From assembly GCA_001275005.1 (NCBI GenBank), contig JWZX01000460.1:1-14380 (forward strand): a stretch of DNA of 14,380 nucleotides, in the 5' to 3' direction. Positions 1-6,140 of this stretch are shown one piece after another. Source of the stretch: Chrysochromulina tobinii. Taxonomy: Eukaryota; Haptophyta; Prymnesiales; Chrysochromulinaceae. The first letter of the stretch is position 1. Every line of letters starts with the position of its first letter. The notes under the pieces were generated by a model. It made no database searches, had not been told where the DNA came from, and saw only the letters and a list, made by a program, of their open reading frames with translations. The position numbers were made by a program, and so were the translations under genes.

Positions 1-1
1 C

Positions 2-373
2 GGAAGTGGCGGCGGCGGCTCCGGCGGCGGCAGCAGCACAGGCTCGCCAAGAGTGCTAACCTCGCCGTCGTCGCCTAGTCGCCATGCAACACACCACGTG
101 ACGTCGTCGTCGCCCAGCTCGGCGCCCGGCTCGGTGACCTCGGCCGGCAGCGTCGCCGCCGGCGCCGACGACGGCGGCTTCTGGCGGCCGCCGCCCGCAG
201 TAGTTGTGCGCTCCCCGCCAGCGTCCAGCTTCTTCCGTACCGGTGCGATGCCCAAGGTGTCGCCGACCAGCATGCTTCGCAAGGCCGGACTGGCCACCAT
301 CGCGGCCAGCAAGCTGGGCGCCAACGTGGCCGCGTCCACATGGCCGCTAGGGCACGTACGTGGTGGCCGATAG
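2..373 (+). CDS. 3' end of an unidentified Ser/Gly/Pro-rich protein
   Basis: The reading frame is open from the left edge of the window and stops with TAG at 371-373, so only the C-terminal 123 residues are visible. The first part is a Gly/Ser linker, followed by a Ser/Pro/Ala-rich stretch. It ends with a less repetitive tail rich in Ala and Leu (around MLRKAGLATIAASKLG, near position 270-320). Codons in the middle end almost always in G or C, like the confident genes here, which supports real coding on this strand. GC3 falls in the last dozen codons. A GTACGTGG sequence at 356 could be a splice donor, so the true C-terminus may differ. No family is recognised. An antisense ORF over the same bases is judged a shadow. 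Confidence 0.5.
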   Translation, partial: GSGGGGSGGGSSTGSPRVLTSPSSPSRHATHHVTSSSPSSAPGSVTSAGSVAAGADDGGFWRPPPAVVVRSPPASSFFRTGAMPKVSPTSMLRKAGLATIAASKLGANVAASTWPLGHVRGGR

Positions 374-390
374 CGGCTAGGGCATACTTC

Positions 391-426
391 CGTGTTCACA
401 CCTCCTAAAACACGTGTTCACACCTC
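391..426. repeat. 14-bp direct repeat (CGTGTTCACACCTC)
   Basis: CGTGTTCACACCTC occurs at 391-404 and again at 413-426, identical, with a 22-bp period. The second copy overlaps the CACGTG palindrome at 411-416. It could be a pair of protein-binding sites or a simple local duplication; nothing distinguishes these. Confidence 0.8.
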
Positions 427-663
427 GTGTAGCCACAGAGCCCGAGATGAGAGAGCCGGCACGACGGTGGTCCAGGTCCGCAGGTCGGCAGGTCGTCTGG
501 AGTTCAGACACGCCTCACACAGCATCACAGGTTTCGTCTTGCGAACCTTTTGGAGTGAAGACTCGACCATAAGAACAATTTCCAATTTGTCCTCAGAGGG
601 AGCTCCATGATTAATCGGTTCAAACATGTCCAATTTGTCCTCAGAGAGAGCTCCTCCAAACAT
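418..663 (-). CDS. Doubtful small ORF with a tandem 16-residue repeat
   Basis: From ATG at 663 this minus-strand frame runs 81 residues to a TGA at 420-418. It contains two copies of a motif ending in SEDKL (GGALSEDKLD and HGAPSEDKLE), encoded by the 26-bp direct repeat of this region. The copies are 48 bases, or 16 codons, apart and stay in frame. It then has VMLCEACLNSRRPADL, with a CxxC pair. The codons are not GC3-biased like those of the confident genes, so the frame could be a remnant of another gene, a mobile-element fragment, or chance. No family is recognised. It overlaps the likely promoter of the protease gene, so I treat it as unproven. Confidence 0.2.
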   Translation of the reverse strand: MFGGALSEDKLDMFEPINHGAPSEDKLEIVLMVESSLQKVRKTKPVMLCEACLNSRRPADLRTWTTVVPALSSRALWLHEV

Positions 664-664
664 G
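581..664. repeat. Imperfect tandem repeat, 26-bp core, two units
   Basis: A 26-bp core beginning TCCAATTTGTCC and ending AGCTCC occurs at 581-606 and 629-654 with one mismatch. Each core is followed by a YCAAACATGTC-like word, directly in unit 2 but after a 12-base insert in unit 1. The array is therefore two units, 581-628 and 629-664, that differ by an internal indel. It lies 40-125 bp upstream of the protease ATG. Confidence 0.8.
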
Positions 665-705
665 TCTAGTGTGAAGTTCACACGGCGCCGCCGCGGACTC
701 GAGCG

Positions 706-3245
706 ATGCTCTCCACCACCATATTTGCCCTCTCGATGACGGCTGGCGGCAGTGCATCGGAGCGAAAAGTCAACGCCTCCAGCAAGTCGCACCCGCACAT
801 CACCGGCTTGCGCTTCGTGCACGCCGACCCTGAGGGCACCCGCGGCCGCCGCCGACGCCTCTCGCCGACCGGCATAGGCATGCACGGCAATCTGCATACA
901 CTCGGCTACTTTTCTGCCGACGTGTGCGTGGGCACACCGCCGCACTCGTTCGACCTGATCGTCGACACGGGCTCGTCGCTCACGGCCATTCCGTGCAACG
1001 ACTGCTCCGCATGCGGCGAGCACACGCACTCAAACGGGCTGCGGCACAACCGCTTTGACCCCGGGATGTCGAGCACCAGCCAGGCGGTCCAGTGCAGCGA
1101 CCCGGCAGGCGCGTGCTCACACTGCGACGAGAGCCGCTCGTGCGTGTATTCGGTCTCATACACCGAGGGTTCCGCCATCCGCGGCCGCATGTACTACGAC
1201 AACTTTTTGTTCTCGGCGACGAGCGGCCTCAACCCCCGGCCTGTGAGAGCGGCGTTTGGATGCCAGAACTACGAGTCGGGGCTCTTCCGTAGCCAGGTCG
1301 CCGACGGCATCACGGGCTTCTCGCAGTCGGGAGGGTTCGGTGGTACCCTCTTCTCGTGGCTCGTGCGATCAGAGCAGGCGCCCAACGTCTTCTCGATTTG
1401 CCTGAGCGACGAGGTCGGCGCGATGGTACTCGGCGGAAGGGTACCCGATCCGCTCAAGCAGCGCGCACTGACGTGGATCCCCTTCGCAAGAACGGGCGCG
1501 TACGACATCACGGTCGAGGAGATGCGCATCGATGGCCACAGCCTCCCGGTCAACCGACAAGACTTCCGATCGACGATCGTGGACACGGGCACCACCTTCA
1601 TGTACCTACCGCCCTCTGCGTACACCCAGGTGCGCAACTACTTCCTAACCCAAGCCGAACCCTTACCCTTACCCTTACCCTAACCCTAATCCTGACCCTA
1701 ACCCTGACCCAGGTGCGCGACTACTTCCTCAGCCACTGCCCCTGGAGCGACGGCGTGAGCCCTACCGCGTGCGCGAGACGCGTGGCGCCCGGCGAGTATC
1801 CCGACGACTACTGCTACACGGCGAGCGGCGCCGAGGTAGCTCGGTTCAAGCCCTACTCCCTTCACTTTGCGGGCGGCGTGACGCTGGATATCGGGCCGCG
1901 CCAGTACATGTACGAGCTCCGCAGTGGCGTGTGGTGCATGGGCATCTTCAACAACGAGCACAACGGGCTCGTGATCGGCGCCGCCGTCATCCGAGATCAC
2001 GAGGTCGTCTTTGACGTAGAGACGCAGCGGCTCGCGTTCATCCCGTCGAGATGCCTCGAGCTTCAAAATGGCACGAGGTCGAGCGTGCTCGAGGGTGGGT
2101 TCGGCATCAACGGGTGCGGGTCCGCCCAGGAGATGCCGCCGCCGCCGCCCACTCCATCGCCGCCGCCGCCCAACTCCAGCCCGCCGTACCCGCCACCTTC
2201 CCCACAGCGGCCAAGCCCCCCACTCACACCTCCAGGGGTGGAGACGCCACTGCCGCCGCCCATCCCGCCGCCCCGTCACCGCCCGCCGCTGACCACGCCG
2301 CTGACCACGCCGCCGCCCATGCTGCCGCCGGGCGCCACCTTGTGCACCGAGGTCAACCGCGGCGCGCGCTGCGAGCTCGATTGCAACGGCATCGGTACCT
2401 TCGACCTGTCTGGCTTCCGCCAGAACTACACGGTGGTCGACGACGCCAACCAGCGGCACTACTCCTTCGAGCCATGCGGCACAGACACCAGCCAGCTGCG
2501 GAGCCTGTGCCCATCGTCCTGGGTACCCAATCCGGTAGCCGTGGAGTCGTGGTGCCCGGGAGCCGCCAGTAGCAGCCCGGGGTGCTGCGCGGCTCTTGGC
2601 GACTTGAATAGCGTCGTGTGCACCGCGCAGGGCCCGGCCGGCATCTCATGCACGTTCTCCAACGGCGACGGTGGCCGCGCCGTGCAGTTCGACTACGTGT
2701 GCACGGCGATCTCCGCGTCAAACTCCGCGGCAGCTCACGTCGTCAATCCGCTGGAGCTCACGCCATCATTGGCGATTGAGCACGTGCACGACTCGGGTCT
2801 GCACTACCAGGTGACCCTGAGCGGACCTTCCGGATGCGCGGCAACCTCCCGACGAGATCGGGAGTCTTGGAACCCTTTCTCCTCCGGGTCCTCCTGGACG
2901 GGTTACCTCGACTTGATCAGTAACAGCACCACGTGGGAAGAGGCGTTCCAAAAGATTGAGCACCAGCTGGAGCGCGACCTACCCGCAGGTGAGTGCCACT
3001 GATTACCACTGATGACCTGCCTTGCATGCAAGTGCTCACTGGAGCGCGACTTACCCGCAGGGGCGATTGCCGCGATCGCGATCTTGTCGCCGCTCGTCGC
3101 GTGCTGCTTCTGCCTCCTCATCTGCATGTTGCGCTCCAGACTCTTGCGGCAGCGGAAGGAGTTTGAGGAGCGGATGAACCTGGTGCAGACGGCGAACAAG
3201 ACACTGTCCAGCTTCAACGCCAACGACGAGGATGACGGCTTGTGA
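706..3245 (+). CDS. Plasmepsin V-like aspartyl protease with MRH-like domain and C-terminal membrane anchor
   Basis: Three exons (706-1629, 1713-2988, 3061-3245) join into 794 codons plus stop. The ATG at 706 is the first after an in-frame TAG at 667. Residues 1-17 resemble a weak signal peptide, and a basic RGRRRR stretch near residue 46 could be a propeptide cleavage site. Catalytic motifs are DTGSS (D87) and DTGTT (D293). The Cys-rich insert after the first motif (PCNDCSACGEH) and the SYTEGS region resemble plasmepsin V and nepenthesin-type enzymes of family A1. Residues about 450-515 are a proline-rich linker. Residues about 516-697 are Cys-rich with an FEPCG motif, a CTFSNGD motif and an R-x7-C spacing, like mannose-6-phosphate receptor homology domains. 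Residues 735-757 are a hydrophobic helix, followed by a 37-residue basic-then-acidic tail. It is inferred to be a type I membrane protease facing the secretory lumen. Its substrate is unknown. The MRH assignment is less sure than the protease. Confidence 0.85.
1624..1729. repeat. 23-bp direct repeat straddling both splice sites of protease intron 1
   Basis: Bases 1624-1646 and 1707-1729 match at 22 of 23 positions (ACCCAGGTGCGCRACTACTT...). The first copy holds the exon 1/donor junction and the second the acceptor/exon 2 junction. The repeat period, 83 bp, equals the intron length. The encoded exon residues TQVRNYFL and TQVRDYFL are correspondingly duplicated. Confidence 0.9.
1630..1712 (+). 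other. Protease intron 1, filled with telomere-like repeats (83 nt)
   Basis: The donor is CAG|GTGCGC and the acceptor is ACCCAG|GTG; splicing is phase 0 and joins YTQ to VRDYFL. Without splicing, exon 1 runs into a stop at 1681-1683 and loses the rest of the protein. The interior from about 1652 to 1710 is a run of CCCTTA, CCCTAA and CCCTGA variants, that is, telomere-type hexamers. CTAAC and CTGAC words close to the 3' end can serve as branch points. The donor is weak beyond the GT. Confidence 0.85.
2967..3060. repeat. 22-bp direct repeat straddling both splice sites of protease intron 2
   Basis: Bases 2967-2988 and 3039-3060 match at 21 of 22 positions (CTGGAGCGCGACYTACCCGC...) and both end in CCCGCAG. 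The first copy is the end of exon 2 and the second is the end of the intron. The period, 72 bp, equals the intron length. Confidence 0.9.
2989..3060 (+). other. Protease intron 2 (72 nt), with decamer motif after the donor
   Basis: The donor is CCCGCAG|GTGAGTG and the acceptor is CCCGCAG|GGG, phase 1. Splicing is needed to reach the membrane helix; unspliced, the frame ends at TGA 3000-3002. The first bases, GTGAGTGCCACTGATTA, match the decamer family that fills the intron of the TTL gene. The rest includes CCACTGATGACC with CTGAT branch-point-like words. Confidence 0.85.
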
Positions 3246-3834
3246 GGCTAGATCTGAGCTGCGTTGGTGTGCGTCGGTGACGGGCTTTACTTGAACGTCT
3301 GAACGGTGTCCGTTATAAGGACTCGCTCGCGCGGTCTCGACTCGGAGGTGTGTCATGGCATGTATGGCGGTGGGGTCTGCGTGCGGAGTCTCGTCCCGTG
3401 GCGACGGCTCGTCCACCTCGACGAGGGCCGGGCGGCCGCCGTCCGCCTGCCCGGGGGCCCCGCGGCGCCGCGCACCGCACCGTCGTCAGTACACCTCTGT
3501 CGGTCATGTGTCTCCGCTCACCTCACGTGATCTGACCCGTGGGGCCTGAAAGGCTTAAAGGCCTCTGTGCCGAGCAGATTTTTGCGCAACTTGCGGAAGA
3601 GCGCGTGTCGCACTGCGCGCACACGCAGGGCGCAGGCCCCACCGCGCGGCGCGGCGAACCGCACGGCGGGAGCGGCATCGACAATACACCAATCGACAAT
3701 ACACCAACACGCGCACCAACGACGGGATTACCGGGGGACTCCACGTCCTCCGTATGACGTGTTAGTCTGTTCGGAACGCAGGAGGCGGCGCTCCCAGCAC
3801 TACTACAGTCTCGAGGCTCGCCACTAAAAAGTCA
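3246..3834. other. Convergent intergenic spacer, no supported gene
   Basis: This 590-bp stretch separates the 3' ends of the protease gene (+) and the coiled-coil gene (-), and presumably contains both 3' UTRs. Several short ORFs overlap here on both strands, but none has a recognisable domain or continuous codon bias. The only structure I see is the 15-bp tandem duplication at 3677-3706. No AATAAA signal is found downstream of the protease stop. Confidence 0.6.
3677..3706. repeat. Tandem duplication of a 15-bp unit
   Basis: ATCGACAATACACCA is repeated exactly at 3677-3691 and 3692-3706 in an intergenic region. It looks like a recent simple duplication. Confidence 0.9.
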
Positions 3835-4419
3835 CTACGCGGCCTCGACGGCGGGGGGCGCATGCGCTGGTATCTTGAGGTGGCTCTGCACTCCGAGCGC
3901 CTGCGCGGAGCTTTCTTTACGCGCGGGTGCACTTCGGCGCGCTTCGACGCGTGCCCGGTGCTGTTCGAGCTTCATTTTCTCGCGTTCGAGAATGCGCTCC
4001 TCCATCATCTTCTGCTCACGCTGCATCTGGGTCTCCATCTGCTTCTGCTTCTGCTGCATCATCTGCTCTTGCCATACGCGCTGCGGATCGATGGTGTCGT
4101 CGCGAAGACCGAGGCCGTGCCACGCAGCTGGCCCCACCGCCGAGTCCTCAATGCGCATCACCTCGATGCCTTTACCGCCGAGTCCGGCGGTGCGCTCGGC
4201 GGAGCGCTGCTGACGGCGCGCGGCCAGGCGCTGAGCCATCGAGCCGCCTGCAAAGGAGTCGTCTCCATTCGGCGTGTCAGGTGGAGTGGATCCTTTTTTG
4301 CGGTCCATGCCATGCCGCTCGTCAAGCTTCCTCTGGATGTGCTCTGGCAGCACGGGCCGCGTCGGCCCGGTTGCCAAGCCCGGGTGCCCTGACGGTCCTC
4401 GACGCACTGCACTCGCCAT
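3835..4419 (-). CDS. Unidentified 194-residue coiled-coil protein
   Basis: The frame runs from ATG at 4419 to TAG at 3837-3835, giving 194 residues. An in-frame extension upstream has no ATG and was not used. Residues 1-60 are Pro/Gly-rich and probably disordered, with a short amphipathic piece VLPEHIQRKLDER near 23-35. Residues about 60-110 include GGKGIEVMRIED and AAWHGLGLRDD, which look conserved in style but match no family I know. Residues about 112-162 are a strongly charged, Gln/Met/Glu-rich helix (MQQKQKQMETQMQREQ), predicted to form a coiled coil. The tail is Ala/Pro-rich. There is no signal peptide or membrane helix. It is on the same strand as the TMEM39-family gene, 320 bp downstream, and probably has its own promoter. 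Its function is unknown. Confidence 0.7.
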   Translation of the reverse strand: MASAVRRGPSGHPGLATGPTRPVLPEHIQRKLDERHGMDRKKGSTPPDTPNGDDSFAGGSMAQRLAARRQQRSAERTAGLGGKGIEVMRIEDSAVGPAAWHGLGLRDDTIDPQRVWQEQMMQQKQKQMETQMQREQKMMEERILEREKMKLEQHRARVEARRSAPARKESSAQALGVQSHLKIPAHAPPAVEAA

Positions 4420-4624
4420 GACCTCGCGGGAGGAGGACGGCGCGACGCTGAGGCTACTCGAGACCACCGGCAGGTCTCAGGAGCGCCCAAGAAGGAGCGT
4501 GCGGCGCACGCTGCGTCAGCCAAAGAGAGGGCGAGCGACGGTCGGCGAGGTGCTCGGGGTCCCTTCTTTTTTGGCCGAAGACGGGGAAGGAGCTCATTAC
4601 GGCGCGACTTATCGATCCGTCAGC

Positions 4625-4634
4625 TTTATAAATA
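4625..4634 (-). promoter_or_regulatory. Possible TATA element of the coiled-coil gene
   Basis: The plus strand reads TTTATAAATA, so the minus strand reads TATTTATAAA. It lies in an AT-rich patch about 206 bp before the ATG at 4419. The position allows a long 5' UTR. A TGACGTGG word on the minus strand lies nearby, upstream (plus-strand CCACGTCA, 4641-4648). This is a sequence match only; many protist promoters lack TATA boxes. Confidence 0.25.
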
Positions 4635-4711
4635 AGGCGACCACGTCAGTCTTCAGTCTGAGAGTCACGAGTCATTAGTGGCACTGTGTCTGTGCGAGAG
4701 CCATTCTCCTT

Positions 4712-4736
4712 TTTAATCACACGCGCGCGGCGTGTG
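4712..4736 (-). terminator. Hairpin plus ATTAAA just after the TMEM39-family stop codon
   Basis: Immediately 3' of the TAG at 4742-4740, the minus strand has an inverted repeat, CACACGC/GCGTGTG (4736-4730 and 4724-4718, 5-base loop). This is followed by ATTAAA (4717-4712), a known variant polyadenylation hexamer. It is plausible as a 3'-end processing region, but the hexamer alone is common by chance. Confidence 0.3.
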
Positions 4737-4739
4737 TAT

Positions 4740-5906
4740 CTAAGAGGCAGCAGCGGTGGCAGACGCGCGCTCCCTCGAATGCTTCCTGAAGAGGACGCAC
4801 AGGCAGAGCAGGCCGTAATTGCTGACGAGGGTGACGGCGTGCGTACGCCAGTGGTGCGTGTGCAAGAAGTGGGCGAGGAGCACGCACACGAGCGCGCTCT
4901 GCCCGTACACGATCGCCATGTGCACCCGGTCCGTGTTCTCGAGGTAGAAGCGCAGAAGCTCGGACTTGCCTAATTCGGGCTTGCCCTGATCGTGTGGGCA
5001 GTCGTCCGCCACCACGACGGCCCCTCCTCGCTTCGCGCCTCGCGCTGCCATACCCGCTGCCATACCCGCTGCTCCGCCACTGCCGCTGCCGCCACCGCTA
5101 GCGCGCTTGCCCGACGAGCTCGCGCCAGCTGCACGGCACGAGCTCGGTACGGCGCTCGCAGAGCCGCCTGACGTGATGGCCATGGCGGCGGCGGCGCTGC
5201 CGTCTGCATGGGCGGCCGAGGGCGTCGGCAGCTCGGCACCACCAGCTGAGCTCGCGTCGAGCCATCCCTCGAGCTGGAGCCGCTCGGGCGTGATCGAGCA
5301 CAGCAGCTCGAGCAGCTCGAGCACGAGGCAGTTGCAGAACGTGAGCAACGCGATCCGACAACTCTCGTGGTGCTCGTGTAGTATGAAATCGTTCCGCGCG
5401 AAGATGGAGGGCAGCGCGCCCACGTAAAAGGCAGCCTCGGCGCAGTCGAGTACGAGCGCGCGCACGTGCTCGGCAAAGTGAGCGCCCTGCCACGAGTTGC
5501 TGTCCAGCCCGGGGTCGTGCGCCACCGCAATCAACGGCGGAAGCAGCAGCACCATGTCGACGAGCGGCCGGCCCGAGAAAAATGCATGCCATAACATACT
5601 GATTCCTGCAATGGAATACAAGGCCGCGACAAGCCCGAGGAAGAGGGTGGTCCCCGCGCGCTTGGCCAGCGGTTGGAACTTCGCGTAACCCGCCACGAGG
5701 TAGCGGCGCGCGCAGCCCAAGACCTCGAGGAGCAGCAGCATGTACGAGTCTTGGCGCGGATGCGTGAACGTGTACAACATGTGGTGATGCAGCAAAAGGA
5801 GTTGCAGCGTGAAGGCGAATATGAGGAACGAGGTGCGGTGCCAAGTGAGCAGTGCCGGTGGGTGCGCCATCGCGTAATACTGTGGTCGGGTCATGTACTG
5901 GAGCAT
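4740..5906 (-). CDS. TMEM39-family multi-pass ER membrane protein
   Basis: From ATG at 5906 to TAG at 4742-4740 there are 388 residues and no intron. The frame is open further upstream but without an ATG. About eight hydrophobic helices are visible near residues 25-41, 55-72, 86-106, 114-130, 150-170, 184-204, 328-348 and 356-374. The order and several motifs resemble animal TMEM39A/B: ARRYL after helix 2, the segment RALVLDCAEAAFYVGALPS, and the C-terminal block beginning LLRFYLENTDR and ending LCVLFRKHSRER. Animal TMEM39A is an ER protein linked to trafficking of the phosphoinositide phosphatase SAC1 and to autophagy; worm TMEM-39 acts in COPII-dependent secretion. Residues about 217-310 form a low-complexity Ala/Gly/Ser loop between helices 6 and 7, including a GMAA duplication. 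It is head-to-head with MCM6, 234 bp between start codons. The family call rests on remembered similarity. Confidence 0.65.
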   Translation of the reverse strand: MLQYMTRPQYYAMAHPPALLTWHRTSFLIFAFTLQLLLLHHHMLYTFTHPRQDSYMLLLLEVLGCARRYLVAGYAKFQPLAKRAGTTLFLGLVAALYSIAGISMLWHAFFSGRPLVDMVLLLPPLIAVAHDPGLDSNSWQGAHFAEHVRALVLDCAEAAFYVGALPSIFARNDFILHEHHESCRIALLTFCNCLVLELLELLCSITPERLQLEGWLDASSAGGAELPTPSAAHADGSAAAAMAITSGGSASAVPSSCRAAGASSSGKRASGGGSGSGGAAGMAAGMAARGAKRGGAVVVADDCPHDQGKPELGKSELLRFYLENTDRVHMAIVYGQSALVCVLLAHFLHTHHWRTHAVTLVSNYGLLCLCVLFRKHSRERASATAAAS

Positions 5907-6140
5907 GCTCGGCGCCCGCCGCGCTCTGCACCGCGCTGCGCTGCGCTCCCAGTACGGGGTGGTTATCGGCCACGAAAGGTCACGAGCCACGTGGCAGCTC
6001 AATCGGCGTGTGAAAAGCGGGGCACACGGGTAACGACGTACGAGCTTTAAAGCAAACGTTTCGTTAGTCCGACACTTCGCGCTCGATTTTACAAACTTAA
6101 GTTACGGCTCTTTTTGGCGCGAAGACGCGGCGCGGCAACG
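5907..6140. promoter_or_regulatory. Divergent promoter region between TMEM39-family gene and MCM6
   Basis: The 234 bp between the two start codons must carry both 5' UTRs and both promoters. The MCM6 side (about 6040-6115) is AT-rich compared with the coding DNA. It includes CTTCGCGC at 6075-6082, one base off an E2F half-site, and the strong E2F-like site at 6113-6123. No TATA box is obvious. Confidence 0.45.
6113..6123 (+). promoter_or_regulatory. E2F/DP-type binding site upstream of MCM6
   Basis: TTTGGCGCGAA at 6113-6123 fits the E2F consensus TTTSSCGCSAA exactly and ends 17 bases before the MCM6 ATG at 6141. MCM2-7 genes in animals and plants are classical E2F targets at the G1/S transition, so this is probably a cell-cycle element. 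Because it is so close to the start codon, it may lie in the 5' UTR or mark a very short leader. Confidence 0.6.

Larger units (their letters stand above)
374..705. other. Spacer between the upstream gene and the protease gene, with direct repeats
   Basis: This 330-bp stretch has visibly lower GC than its neighbours and lies between a plus-strand stop codon and the protease start. It presumably holds the 3' UTR of the first gene and the promoter and 5' UTR of the second. It contains a CACGTG palindrome at 411-416 (a G-box/E-box type core), three CAGGTC words 8 bp apart (473, 481, 489), and the two direct repeats listed separately. No clear TATA box is seen. A minus-strand ORF at 418-663 is discussed as its own entry. 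Confidence 0.5.
4420..4739. other. Intergenic region between two minus-strand genes
   Basis: This 320-bp spacer holds the 3' end of the TMEM39-family gene on its right and the upstream region of the coiled-coil gene on its left. The right half (4560-4720) is clearly richer in A and T than the coding DNA. It contains a TATA-like element and a short hairpin, listed separately. No coding frame is supported. Confidence 0.5.

Noticed and set aside
1652-1710. Telomere-like hexamers as a chromosome end or a misassembled telomere
   Set aside because: The run is about 60 bp, degenerate, and continuous on both sides with one protease coding sequence. An interstitial intron filler explains it better.
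1698-2459. A 253-codon minus-strand frame over protease exon 2
   Set aside because: It is Arg/Gly-rich, has no domain, and mirrors the proline-rich linker and protease codons. The plus strand gives a coherent protein across two introns.
3306-3535. Short plus-strand ORFs after the protease stop as a separate small gene
   Set aside because: Several overlapping frames are open at once, none has a domain or consistent GC3, and the position fits a 3' UTR and spacer.
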